NCBI RefSeq assembly: GCF_900089835.1
Contig: NZ_OANU01000123.1
Location: 186,001-250,000 of the forward strand
DNA from: Vibrio thalassae
Lineage (GTDB): Bacteria; Pseudomonadota; Gammaproteobacteria; Enterobacterales; Vibrionaceae
Length of the DNA stretch: 64,000 nt
Reading direction: 5' to 3'
Shown here in pieces: positions 41,614-50,833 of this stretch. Both the position numbers and the translations under genes were made by a program. Within the stretch, counting starts at the first letter, position 1. Every line of letters starts with the position of its first letter. The notes beneath the pieces are model-generated. The model ran no database searches, was not told the DNA's origin, and saw nothing but the letters and a program-made list of their open reading frames with translations.

Positions 41614-43536
41614 GTGAATATGGGCCCGATAGGGATGTCTTCAGGCATGGATATCAATTCCATGGTGAGCAAAATAGTCGATGCTGAGCGGATTCCGAAA
41701 CAGCAACGTCTCGACTATGAGCGTAGCAAAATTGATACCGGTATCAGTGCCTACGGACGACTCAAAGAGTCACTAGATACGATGAAAAATCTTATGGCAA
41801 GCTTTCGCCAGGAGAAGGCGTTTGCGCTGAGAAGCGTCAACACCTCCGAAGAAAGCGTTGTCACGGCAACAGCATCAACTGATGCTATTGCTGGCAAATA
41901 CGCTGTCGATGTATTGCAGCTTGCTCAAAGCCATAAAATCGCTTCGGATGCTATTCCTGAAGATACGAAGTTTGGTCCAGGTAAGCTGCAAATTTCAATG
42001 GGTGATGACAGCTTTGATATTTCCCTTCGCAGTAATTCTCGTTTAACCGACGTAGTTCGTGCCATTAACGGCGCGAGTGACAATCTCGGTGTACGCGCAT
42101 CTATCGTTAAAGACATCAACGGTCCTAGGCTTATTGTGGCGGCCAACCAATCAGGGGCTGAACATGCCTTGATAATTGATGTAGACGCTGAGCCCGGCAA
42201 TGATCTCTATCGATTCGAATACAAAACTATTGAGCAGCGCGTTAAAGCGTTGGAGCAAGCTCAGGCTGATGCATTAGCTTTACTAGATGTTCCATCCTCT
42301 GAGGAAGATGAAGCTAAGAAAGCAGATGAGGTGAATGAAGCCACTGCTAATGAAGCTTTGGTAGAGGAAAACACCAAGGATGAACAAAGCGCAGAATCTG
42401 TCGCGCAAGAGGCAACATCTGGCCGCCCTGAAGACACTATTCCCGGTTGGACAGAAACTGCATCAGGAACCTTAATGGATTCCTATCAAGCGCCAGAGCC
42501 GGAGCTTGATCAAAAAGCATTAGAGAAATCGGGAATAGTCCCGGGTTGGAGTAATACAGCCTCGGGCACTTTGACCGACTCTTATGTAACGCCAAGTGAA
42601 GCACAAGCTCAGCTAGAGCAAGAATTGGCCGATGAAAAAGCGGCCATTGCCCAAGCTGTTGCTGACGGTGATATGACCGAAGCGGAGGCCAAGCAACTAG
42701 AGCGTGCCAAGCTATCACCTGAAGAACGTGAGCGTTTAGAAAAAGTAGAATCAGTTCAAGCTGAACTTGCCGAAGCACAGCGATCGCTGCAAATCTACAA
42801 TGGCATGTCACAAGTCCAAGCAGCGCAAGATTCAAAGGTCATACTCGACGGTATTGCTGAGCTATCAAGTCACAATAATGTCATTGAAGGTGCCATTGAA
42901 GGCGTGGATTTAACGTTGAAAGGCACGACCAAGCAAGGGGAGCGTCCAGCTGAAATTGGTGTGGAATATGACCGCGCTAGTGTGCGTGCTGATATTGAAC
43001 AATTTGTTGCCGCCTACAACCAGTTTTATCAAGTGTCCAAAGAGCTTTCTAGTGCAGACCCCACAACAGGGCAAACCGGCCCATTGGCAGGAGATAGTGT
43101 GGTTAGAAGTGCGGACTCGCGTTTGAAAAGTGTCTTTTCATCAGCGGTAGAAGGTGCCCCTGAAGGGTTAGAGACCTTAACTGAGTTTGGTGTCACTACG
43201 ACGCGCCAAGGTAATCTCGAAATAAACTATCAAATGCTCGATAAGCAGTTGAATAATAACTTCAACAAGCTAGGGGAGTTTTTCGGCGGTAATAACGGAT
43301 TTGCCAAACGCGTCGAAGATGCTATTCACAGTATGACTGGTGCTACCGGGACGATCCGTACTCGAGAGCAAAGCTTAGTTGAACAAAATTATCGACTGAA
43401 TGACCAACAGGTCAATTTAGACCGCCGCATGGATAGCCTACAGAAACGAACTCACGACAAATTTGCCGCCATGCAAGACGCTACCGGAAAGATGCAGTCG
43501 CAATTAGCAGGCATGATGAGTGCGATGGGGGGATAA
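41614..43536 (+). CDS. fliD: FliD, filament cap protein
   Basis: A 640-residue cap protein (about 470 in enterobacteria). FliD_N is seen in SSGMDINSMVSKIVDAERIP and SIVTATA-like SVVTATASTDAIAGKYAVDV; FliD_C in FVAAYNQFYQVSKELS and NFNKLGEFFGGNNGFAKR. Between them, about residues 220-400, is an acidic, helix-rich insert with a duplicated motif: PGWTETASGTLMDSY (about 277) and PGWSNTASGTLTDSY (about 310). Three start codons lie in a row (TTG 41611, GTG 41614, ATG 41620); GTG is chosen because GAAG lies seven bases before it. Confidence 0.92.
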   Translation: MNMGPIGMSSGMDINSMVSKIVDAERIPKQQRLDYERSKIDTGISAYGRLKESLDTMKNLMASFRQEKAFALRSVNTSEESVVTATASTDAIAGKYAVDVLQLAQSHKIASDAIPEDTKFGPGKLQISMGDDSFDISLRSNSRLTDVVRAINGASDNLGVRASIVKDINGPRLIVAANQSGAEHALIIDVDAEPGNDLYRFEYKTIEQRVKALEQAQADALALLDVPSSEEDEAKKADEVNEATANEALVEENTKDEQSAESVAQEATSGRPEDTIPGWTETASGTLMDSYQAPEPELDQKALEKSGIVPGWSNTASGTLTDSYVTPSEAQAQLEQELADEKAAIAQAVADGDMTEAEAKQLERAKLSPEERERLEKVESVQAELAEAQRSLQIYNGMSQVQAAQDSKVILDGIAELSSHNNVIEGAIEGVDLTLKGTTKQGERPAEIGVEYDRASVRADIEQFVAAYNQFYQVSKELSSADPTTGQTGPLAGDSVVRSADSRLKSVFSSAVEGAPEGLETLTEFGVTTTRQGNLEINYQMLDKQLNNNFNKLGEFFGGNNGFAKRVEDAIHSMTGATGTIRTREQSLVEQNYRLNDQQVNLDRRMDSLQKRTHDKFAAMQDATGKMQSQLAGMMSAMGG

Positions 43537-43563
43537 GCTGATGTCGAAAGTAGGGTCTACTAA

Positions 43564-43866
43564 TTGAGCATATTCAATCAATTAGGTGATTTGGATCACC
43601 GTTTACAATCTGTTTTAGAAAATGATGAGTTGGATACTGAAGAAATTCACCTTCTGGTCGATAAAAGAGAACAGATAATCACGAAGTTAATAGCCGCTTG
43701 CCAAAGGAATCCGAACCTAAAGCAGAGTGATGAGTGGCTGCAAGTGGAACAGTCGACACGTCGAATTGCGACCCATATGCAAACCAAAACGGATCAATTG
43801 GGACTGGAACTTAGAAAGTACCGACATGGTAGAAAGTCCCTACAGCAGTACCAAAAATTTATTTGA
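43564..43866 (+). CDS. flaI: FlaI, FliT-like flagellar chaperone
   Basis: A 100-residue helical protein between fliD and fliS, the place of flaI in vibrios and fliT in enterobacteria. TTG start at 43564 (MSIFNQLGDLDHRLQSVLEN) with GGG upstream. Such proteins bind FliD for export. Sequence likeness to FliT is low, so the role is mainly from position and size. Confidence 0.78.
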   Translation: MSIFNQLGDLDHRLQSVLENDELDTEEIHLLVDKREQIITKLIAACQRNPNLKQSDEWLQVEQSTRRIATHMQTKTDQLGLELRKYRHGRKSLQQYQKFI

Positions 43867-43876
43867 GAGGATAGTG

Positions 43877-44287
43877 ATGCGTGGTTCATTACAAGCATAT
43901 AAGAAAGTATCTGTAGACAGCCAATTGAGTGCTGCGTCACCGCACAAAGTTATCCAGATGCTGATGGGTGGTGCGATAGAGCGACTGATTCAAGCTAAAG
44001 CCGCAATGGAGCAGGGCAATATTCCAGTGAAAGGTGAGCGTATCGGTAAAGCGTTAGATATTATCATTGCACTACGCAGTTGCCTGTCTATGGATGATGG
44101 TGGTGATATCGCTAAGAACCTTGATCAGCTTTACGAGTTTATGATTGGTCAAATCACGACAGCCAACCACGAAAACAACCCGAAACCGATTGATGATGTG
44201 ATAGAGATCATACGAGAGATAAAATCTGCGTGGGATCAAATTCCTAGTGATTACCATAACTTAACAGCGCAAGAAGTCGGAATCTAA
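43877..44287 (+). CDS. fliS: FliS, flagellin export chaperone
   Basis: A 136-residue FliS. Typical blocks are MRGSLQAYKKVSVDSQLSAA, SPHKVIQMLMGGAIERLIQAK and RIGKALDIIIALRSCLSMD. The frame is open 50 codons further upstream, overlapping flaI, but the ATG at 43877 follows GAGAGG and is the family start. It binds the C-terminal D0 of flagellin. Confidence 0.94.
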   Translation: MRGSLQAYKKVSVDSQLSAASPHKVIQMLMGGAIERLIQAKAAMEQGNIPVKGERIGKALDIIIALRSCLSMDDGGDIAKNLDQLYEFMIGQITTANHENNPKPIDDVIEIIREIKSAWDQIPSDYHNLTAQEVGI

Positions 44288-44352
44288 GCGGAATTAACCT
44301 CTTAAAGTCAACGTGACAAAGTTGCTAAATCAGAATAATGTCAATAGAATAG

Positions 44353-44382
44353 ACGCCATTCCCAGCCTAATGGCGTTTTTTT
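44353..44382 (+). terminator. Rho-independent terminator after fliS
   Basis: Perfect 8-bp stem ACGCCATT / AATGGCGT, then six T. It divides fliS from flrA, so flrA has its own promoter. Confidence 0.92.
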
Positions 44383-44521
44383 ATATCTAACCATTTGTTT
44401 TATATATTGCTTGTCAATGTTATAAGGCGTTTTTTGCTTTTGTTAACTCGGCGTGAAATTGACGGGTGACAAAAAATCGACGCCCTGTGGTTGGTTTTGA
44501 TCAAGGCATAATTCCTGACTC

Positions 44522-45982
44522 ATGCAAGGCTTAGCTAAACTTCTTGTTATTGCTGATGATCCGCAAATTCGCACTAATCTAAACACCATTTTGGAGTTTG
44601 TTGGTGAGCATTGTGTGGCGATTCCATCTACTGATATTAACCAAATAGATTGGTCCCAGACATGGTCGGGTTGCATCGTTGGCGCTTTGCAAAGCCCAAA
44701 TCTTTCTCAAGTCTTGTTATCTCAGCTTTCGCTGTCGAATCATATCCCCTTGCTAGTGACTAGCGAATTTACCGGTGCGGTTGAGCCTTTATCCAACTTT
44801 GTCGGTGAATTGGAACTGCCTCTGAATTACCCACAACTCAGCGATGCGCTGCGTCATTGTCGAGAGTTTTTAGGTCGTAAGGGGGTTCAGGTTGCATCGA
44901 ATCTTCGTAAAAATACACTATTTCGTAGTTTGGTTGGACAAAGCCCTGGTATCCAAGAAGTCCGTCATCTGATCGAGCAAGTCTCGGGTTCAGAGGCTAA
45001 TGTACTTATTCTTGGAGAGTCAGGTACTGGTAAGGAAGTGGTTGCTCGTAACATCCATTACCACTCTGCTCGTCGCAGTGGTCCGTTTGTTCCAGTGAAC
45101 TGTGGAGCGATTCCACCGGACTTATTGGAAAGTGAGCTTTTTGGTCACGAAAAAGGCGCGTTTACAGGGGCGATTACCTCTCGTAAAGGTCGCTTCGAGC
45201 TTGCCGATGGCGGGACCTTATTCCTCGACGAAATTGGTGACATGCCAATGCCGATGCAGGTTAAGTTACTTCGCGTGTTGCAAGAGCGCGTATTTGAGCG
45301 TGTCGGTGGAAGTTGCGTGATTAAAGCGAATGTCCGTATTGTTGCTGCGACCCACCGCAATCTCGAGAGCATGATCCAACAAGGTGATTTTCGTGAAGAC
45401 TTGTTCTATCGCTTGAATGTTTTCCCGATTGAAATGCCAGCGCTTCGCGAGCGTAAAGAAGACATTCCTCTACTGTTGCAAGAGTTGCTCGCTCGAATGG
45501 AAGCAGAAGGGGGACAACCTATCTGTTTTGCCCCTCGCTCTGTTAATTCGTTAATGGAACATGATTGGCCGGGCAACGTTCGTGAACTTGCCAATCTTGT
45601 TGAGCGCATGGTGATTCTGTATCCAAACAGCTTGGTGGATGTGAATCACCTTCCTGTTAAGTATCGCTATAGTGATATCCCTGAATTCCAACCGGAAATG
45701 AATGCGTTTAAGACTATTGAAGAGCAAGAGCGCGATGCTTTGGACAGCATCTTCGCAGAAAACTTTAGCTTCGCAGAACCTGAACTGGATAATCACAATG
45801 CGCCTCAATCGTTGCCACCGGAAGGGGTCAACTTAAAAGAGATGTTGGCTGACCTTGAAGTGAATATGATCGGTCAAGCACTCGACGCGCAAGAGGGCAT
45901 CGTGGCGCGTGCTGCGGATATGCTTGGGATGCGTCGTACCACACTGGTTGAAAAAATGCGCAAGTACAACTTACATCGTTAA
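44522..45982 (+). CDS. flrA: FlrA, master sigma-54 activator of flagellar genes
   Basis: A 486-residue bacterial enhancer-binding protein of the FleQ/FlrA type: N-terminal FleQ domain (about 5-120) with no phospho-acceptor Asp pocket, AAA+ domain (about 140-375; Walker A GESGTGKE, GAFTGA, Walker B LFLDEIGD, RLNVFPIEMPALRER) and C-terminal Fis-type HTH (DMLGMRRTTLVEKMRKYNL). In vibrios it activates class II genes (flrBC, fliE, fliK and flhA units) and is inhibited by c-di-GMP. No sigma-54 element precedes it, in line with a class I gene. Confidence 0.95.
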   Translation: MQGLAKLLVIADDPQIRTNLNTILEFVGEHCVAIPSTDINQIDWSQTWSGCIVGALQSPNLSQVLLSQLSLSNHIPLLVTSEFTGAVEPLSNFVGELELPLNYPQLSDALRHCREFLGRKGVQVASNLRKNTLFRSLVGQSPGIQEVRHLIEQVSGSEANVLILGESGTGKEVVARNIHYHSARRSGPFVPVNCGAIPPDLLESELFGHEKGAFTGAITSRKGRFELADGGTLFLDEIGDMPMPMQVKLLRVLQERVFERVGGSCVIKANVRIVAATHRNLESMIQQGDFREDLFYRLNVFPIEMPALRERKEDIPLLLQELLARMEAEGGQPICFAPRSVNSLMEHDWPGNVRELANLVERMVILYPNSLVDVNHLPVKYRYSDIPEFQPEMNAFKTIEEQERDALDSIFAENFSFAEPELDNHNAPQSLPPEGVNLKEMLADLEVNMIGQALDAQEGIVARAADMLGMRRTTLVEKMRKYNLHR

Positions 45983-46074
45983 GTTTCGCGCTTTTGATGT
46001 GATTTAAGTCACGCATAATTTATCATGACAATTTATTGACGCAGCTAACCTTCTGAAATATATAGATTTAAGTT

Positions 46075-46090
46075 CGGCATGCTTTTTGCA
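46075..46090 (+). promoter_or_regulatory. Sigma-54 promoter for flrBC
   Basis: CGGCATGCTTTTTGCA with GG-N10-GC spacing and TTGCA, 68 bases before flrB. Expected to be FlrA-dependent. Confidence 0.87.
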
Positions 46091-46158
46091 TTTTCGGGCT
46101 TGAGTTTATTATTGGCTACGTATTTCTGCGAGTAGTATTGAGAAGGAACATCTCGTAA

Positions 46159-47232
46159 ATGGATCAGACGACAACGGGCGTATCACCACAAAATGCGCAA
46201 TCAAGCTCACACCTCGACTCCTTGGAATCGCAAGTTGAGCGATATCAGCAGGTCATAGAAGCGATGCCTGCGGGGGTCATTTTGTTGGATACACAAGGTG
46301 TGGTGAGAGAAGCCAATCCAGAAGCCCATCGCATACTCGATATTCCCCTTGTTGGACAAAAATGGTTTCACCTGATTCAAGTGGTGTTTGACCCCAAAGA
46401 AGATGATGGTCATGAGGTCTCTTTGCGCAATGGTCGCAAGGTTAGACTGGCCATTTCAGCCTCTTCAACTGGGCAGTTGATTCTTATTACTGACCTGACA
46501 GAAACACGCCTGCTGCAATCAAGAATCAGTGATTTACAGCGCTTATCATCGTTAGGAAGAATGGTCGCTTCACTTGCTCATCAGGTTCGTACCCCGTTAT
46601 CAAGTGCCATGTTGTATGCCTCTAATCTTGGTGCACCTAGCCTTCCTCAGCCTACTCGAGAACGCTTTCAAATCAAATTAGTCGACAGACTTCATGATCT
46701 CGAGAAGCAGGTCAACGACATGCTGCTGTTTGCGAAAGGTGGCGATAATAAGGTGATAAAACCGTTTACTTTAAGGCAGCTGGTGGATGAGTATCAGCCA
46801 ATGGTCGAGACGACGCTAAAAAGTAACAATATCGATTACTGCCTAGAAGTCGAACAAGAAGATGTGGCGTTACTTGGTAACGTCAACGCAATTGCTTCTG
46901 CTCTGAGTAACCTAGTGCTCAATGCGGTGCAGATTGCAGGCAAAGGCTCGCAAGTAGACGTATTTTTCCGTCCAGTTAATAACGAATTAAAAATCTCTGT
47001 TCAAGACAGCGGGCCTGGCGTACCTGCCGAACTGCAACAGAAAATAATGGAACCGTTTTTCACCACCCGTTCACAGGGCACAGGTCTTGGGCTTGCGGTC
47101 GTACAAATGGTTTGCCGTGCCCATGAAGGGCGGCTTGAATTGATATCAGAAGAAGATGATGGCGCGTGTTTTACCATGTGTTTGCCATTGGCAGCATCGT
47201 CTCAAAAAGTAACAAATGAAGGAATCAGCTGA
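46159..47232 (+). CDS. flrB: FlrB, flagellar sensor histidine kinase
   Basis: A 357-residue cytoplasmic kinase without TM segments: PAS domain (about 30-110; AMPAGVILLDTQGVVREANP), dimerisation/His box SLAHQVRTPLSSAM with the phospho-His, and the HATPase domain with the N box LSNLVLNAVQIAG, DSGPGVP and GTGLGLAVVQ. It phosphorylates FlrC. Its stop overlaps the flrC start by one base. Confidence 0.95.
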   Translation: MDQTTTGVSPQNAQSSSHLDSLESQVERYQQVIEAMPAGVILLDTQGVVREANPEAHRILDIPLVGQKWFHLIQVVFDPKEDDGHEVSLRNGRKVRLAISASSTGQLILITDLTETRLLQSRISDLQRLSSLGRMVASLAHQVRTPLSSAMLYASNLGAPSLPQPTRERFQIKLVDRLHDLEKQVNDMLLFAKGGDNKVIKPFTLRQLVDEYQPMVETTLKSNNIDYCLEVEQEDVALLGNVNAIASALSNLVLNAVQIAGKGSQVDVFFRPVNNELKISVQDSGPGVPAELQQKIMEPFFTTRSQGTGLGLAVVQMVCRAHEGRLELISEEDDGACFTMCLPLAASSQKVTNEGIS

Positions 47233-48647
47233 TGGCTCAAAGCAAAGTACTTATCGTAGAGGATGATGAAGGTCTTCGCGAAGCTCTCGTCGATACATTG
47301 GCACTGGCTGGCTATGAGTGGGTGGCAGCAGACTGCGCTGAAGATGCGCTAGTGAAACTCAAAACTCAACCGGTAGATATCGTCGTTACCGATGTGCAGA
47401 TGGCGGGAATGGGGGGGTTAGCATTGCTGCGTAACATCAAACAACACTGGCCAAATCTACCAGTATTGTTAATGACCGCTTATGCCAACATTGAAGATGC
47501 TGTTGCTGCGATGAAAGAGGGCGCCATTGACTATATGGCAAAACCATTTGCGCCAGAAGTGTTGCTCAATATGGTTAGCCGCTATGCTCCAGTGAAATCA
47601 GAGGATAATGGCGATGCAGTTGTGGCCGATGCGAAGAGCATTCAACTGCTGGCTTTAGCTGAAAAAGTCGCGAAGACGGATGCTAGCGTTATGGTGCTGG
47701 GGCCGAGCGGTTCAGGCAAAGAGGTGATGTCTCGTTATATCCACAATAAATCACTACGTGCAGAGGGGCCTTTTGTGGCCATCAACTGTGCTGCTATTCC
47801 TGACAATATGCTGGAAGCGACCCTCTTTGGTTACGAGAAAGGGGCGTTTACTGGCGCTATTCAAGCATGTCCAGGTAAGTTTGAGCAGGCTCAGGGTGGC
47901 ACTATCCTACTTGATGAAATCAGTGAGATGGACTTGAGTCTACAAGCTAAATTACTGCGTGTATTACAAGAACGTGAAGTGGAACGTTTGGGCAGTCGTA
48001 AAAGTATCGCACTGGATGTACGGGTATTGGCAACCAGCAATCGCGACCTTAAGCAGTATGTTCAGGAAGGCCACTTTCGTGAAGATCTGTATTATCGTTT
48101 GAATGTCTTTCCAATTGCTTGGCCTGCGTTGTGTGAACGTCCGGCAGACATCGCGCCCCTCGCTCGTCACCTAACCGAGCGTCACTGTAAAAAGCTGGGA
48201 ATGCCAGTGCCTGAATTTGGTCAGTCTGCGTTAACCAAGTTGATGAGCTACCCTTGGCCGGGCAACGTTCGTGAACTCGATAATGTGGTTCAGCGCGCGT
48301 TGATCCTCTGTGACCAATCGGTTGTCTCTGCCGAGCATATTCTGTTAGAAGGTGTCGACTGGCAAGATGCGTCAAGCCTACAACACGTCTTGTCTAATTC
48401 AGAACCCGTTGCCCCTACTATTGCGCCAATCGCACAGGCTTCAAGTGAGCTTGCTGGCCGTACTGCTGCCTCAAGTGAAGGGCTTGGTGGTGAACTGCGT
48501 GATCAAGAGTTTTCTATCATTCTAGAAACGTTAAAAGAGTGCGAAGGTCGCCGCAAAGACATGGCAGAGAAGTTGGGTATTAGTCCAAGAACCTTGCGTT
48601 ACAAGCTGGCGAAAATGCGTGATGCGGGCATAGAAATCCCAAGTTAA
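47232..48647 (+). CDS. flrC: FlrC, sigma-54 response regulator of class III flagellar genes
   Basis: A 471-residue NtrC-type regulator: receiver domain (about 1-120; VEDDEGL, phospho-Asp in VDIVVTDVQMAGM, LMTAYA, MAKPF), AAA+ domain (about 135-370; GPSGSGKEV, GAFTGA, ILLDEISE) and Fis-type HTH (DMAEKLGISPRTLRYKLAKM). Its targets in vibrios are the flgB, flgF, flgK, flgOP/flgT and flaA promoters, which all have sigma-54 elements in this window. Confidence 0.95.
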   Translation: MAQSKVLIVEDDEGLREALVDTLALAGYEWVAADCAEDALVKLKTQPVDIVVTDVQMAGMGGLALLRNIKQHWPNLPVLLMTAYANIEDAVAAMKEGAIDYMAKPFAPEVLLNMVSRYAPVKSEDNGDAVVADAKSIQLLALAEKVAKTDASVMVLGPSGSGKEVMSRYIHNKSLRAEGPFVAINCAAIPDNMLEATLFGYEKGAFTGAIQACPGKFEQAQGGTILLDEISEMDLSLQAKLLRVLQEREVERLGSRKSIALDVRVLATSNRDLKQYVQEGHFREDLYYRLNVFPIAWPALCERPADIAPLARHLTERHCKKLGMPVPEFGQSALTKLMSYPWPGNVRELDNVVQRALILCDQSVVSAEHILLEGVDWQDASSLQHVLSNSEPVAPTIAPIAQASSELAGRTAASSEGLGGELRDQEFSIILETLKECEGRRKDMAEKLGISPRTLRYKLAKMRDAGIEIPS

Positions 48648-48674
48648 CGAATCATCGAGCGGCGACTTTAACTA

Positions 48675-48690
48675 TGGCATAATTTTTGCA
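48675..48690 (+). promoter_or_regulatory. Sigma-54 promoter for fliEFGHIJ
   Basis: TGGCATAATTTTTGCA with GG-N10-GC spacing, 64 bases before fliE. Confidence 0.9.
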
Positions 48691-48754
48691 ATTTTTAGGT
48701 CAGAATCAAGATATTGTAAGGGCTATGTCAAAAGATTGACGGCGAATAATAAGC

Positions 48755-49066
48755 ATGAGAGTAGACGGACTAAACAATGAAATGCAGGCGATGATGTTGG
48801 AAGCGGCCAACTCCAAGCCAGCAGCAAATGCCCATCAGGTTGGTGCTAACTTTGGCGACATGCTTTCACAAGCGGTGAACAATGTGAATGGTCTTCAAAA
48901 GTCATCTGGTGATCTGCAAATGCGTTTTGACCGAGGGGATGCGGACGTGTCTCTTTCGGATGTCATGATCGCTCGAAACAAGTCTAGTGTTGCTTTTGAA
49001 GCGACAATACAAGTGAGAAATAAGCTTGTTGAAGCCTATAAAGAACTCATGAACATGCCCGTTTAA
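48755..49066 (+). CDS. fliE: FliE, MS ring-rod junction protein
   Basis: A 103-residue adapter between the MS ring and the rod. C-terminal family block VSLSDVMIARNKSSVAFEAT, then IQVRNKLVEAYKELMNMPV. First gene of fliEFGHIJ; fliF starts 18 bases on. Confidence 0.94.
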   Translation: MRVDGLNNEMQAMMLEAANSKPAANAHQVGANFGDMLSQAVNNVNGLQKSSGDLQMRFDRGDADVSLSDVMIARNKSSVAFEATIQVRNKLVEAYKELMNMPV

Positions 49067-49084
49067 TCTAGGTAGTAAAAAGCA

Positions 49085-50833
49085 GTGGCTCAAGAAAATC
49101 ATTCGACCGACGTAGCATTAATGGATAGTGGCTCAGATACCGCAATGGTAACCAGTTCAAGTATTGGCTCGGAAAGTCAAAATCCAGATATCAATGAGAA
49201 AAGCAGCTCTAAGTTTGACTTAGCGGTGGGCGATCTCGACCTTCTTAGACAAATCGTACTTGTCCTTTCTATCTCCATTTGTGTCGCGCTCATCGTGATG
49301 TTGTTTTTCTGGGTGAAAGAGCCAGAAATGCGTCCACTAGGGGTGTATGAAACAGAGGAATTGATCCCTGTTCTCGATTACCTTGACCAACAGAAAGTGC
49401 AATATAAGCTTGAAGGCAATGCGCTAAGCGTACCTGCGAGTGAATACAATAACCTTAAACTTGATATGGTGCGCGCTGGTATTAATCGCGCGTCTAATGC
49501 GGGTGACGATATCTTAATGCAAGATATGGGTTTTGGTGTCTCTCAACGTCTTGAACAAGAACGTCTTAAGCTAAGCCGCGAAAGACAACTAGGCAAAGCT
49601 ATCGAGCAGATGAAGCAAGTGCGCACCGCTCGTGTACTTTTGGCACTGCCAAAACAAAGTGTTTTTGTTCGCCATAATCAAGAAGCATCCGCTTCAGTCT
49701 TTCTCACGCTAGCCACAGGCGCTGTATTAAGGCAGCAAGAAGTTGACTCCGTTGTGGATATGGTGGCGAGCGCCGTTCCGGGCATGAAACCATCACGTAT
49801 TACCGTTACTGATCAGCACGGTCGCCTATTGAGTTCAGGCTCTCAAGATGCTGCTTCTATGGCGCGTCGAAAAGAGCAAGAACTAGAGCAAAATCAAGAA
49901 CAAGCGTTACGTGAGAAAATTGATTCGGTATTGATTCCGATTCTTGGCTTAGGTAACTACACCGCTCAAGTTGATATTGAACTCGACTTTAGCGCCGTTG
50001 AGCAAACGCGCAAGCGCTTTGACCCGAATACGCCAGCAACTCGAAGTGAATATACCTTAGAAGACTACAACAACGGTAATGTTGTGGCTGGTGTGCCGGG
50101 TGCACTTAGTAACCAGCCGCCCGCTGATGCCTCTATTCCTACTGATGTCGCACAAATGAAAGATGGCTCGATCATGGGGCAAGGTTCAGTTCACAAAGAA
50201 GCGACACGTAACTTCGAACTCGATACCACGATTAGTCACGAGCGCAAACAAAGCGGTGTAGTAAATCGCCAGACCGTAGCGGTTGCAATAAAAAACCGTT
50301 CAAGCGTGAACCCAGATACTGCTGAGGTCACTTACCAGCCGCGTTCAGAGAGTGAACTGGCGGCAATTCGACAAGTACTTATCGGTGCTGTTGGTTTTAA
50401 TGAAAACCGTGGTGATTTACTCAATGTTTTGAGTATGACGTTTGAAGAGCCTACGGCCGATCTATTACCGGATGTACCAATTTGGGAGCACCCTAATTTC
50501 AATGATTGGATTCGCTGGTTTGCGAGTGCCTTGGTGATCATCGTCGTGGTCTTTGTTCTAATTAGACCAGCAATGAAGAAGCTGCTTAACCCAGCAGCTC
50601 AGGAAGAAGACGACCAGCTTTATGGCCCGGATGGTCTGCCGCTTGGCGCCGACGGCGAAACTAGCTTGATTGGTACCGATATTGACGGCAGTGAGTTGTT
50701 CGAATTTAGTACCGGTATTGACCTACCAAACCTACACAAAGACGAAGATGTGCTTAAAGCAGTACGAGCTCTGGTGGCGAATGAGCCGGAACTCGCGGCA
50801 CAAGTTGTTAAAAATTGGATGGCTGAAAACTAA
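49085..50833 (+). CDS. fliF: FliF, MS-ring protein
   Basis: A 582-residue inner-membrane ring protein with TM1 near residues 55-78 (IVLVLSISICVALIVMLFFW), the YscJ-like ring-building domain (YLDQQKVQYKLEGNALSVP, DMGFGVSQRLEQERLKLS), a long periplasmic part, TM2 near 467-486 (WFASALVIIVVVFVLI) and a C-terminal FliG-binding tail. GTG start at 49085. One-base overlap with fliG. Confidence 0.95.
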   Translation: MAQENHSTDVALMDSGSDTAMVTSSSIGSESQNPDINEKSSSKFDLAVGDLDLLRQIVLVLSISICVALIVMLFFWVKEPEMRPLGVYETEELIPVLDYLDQQKVQYKLEGNALSVPASEYNNLKLDMVRAGINRASNAGDDILMQDMGFGVSQRLEQERLKLSRERQLGKAIEQMKQVRTARVLLALPKQSVFVRHNQEASASVFLTLATGAVLRQQEVDSVVDMVASAVPGMKPSRITVTDQHGRLLSSGSQDAASMARRKEQELEQNQEQALREKIDSVLIPILGLGNYTAQVDIELDFSAVEQTRKRFDPNTPATRSEYTLEDYNNGNVVAGVPGALSNQPPADASIPTDVAQMKDGSIMGQGSVHKEATRNFELDTTISHERKQSGVVNRQTVAVAIKNRSSVNPDTAEVTYQPRSESELAAIRQVLIGAVGFNENRGDLLNVLSMTFEEPTADLLPDVPIWEHPNFNDWIRWFASALVIIVVVFVLIRPAMKKLLNPAAQEEDDQLYGPDGLPLGADGETSLIGTDIDGSELFEFSTGIDLPNLHKDEDVLKAVRALVANEPELAAQVVKNWMAEN

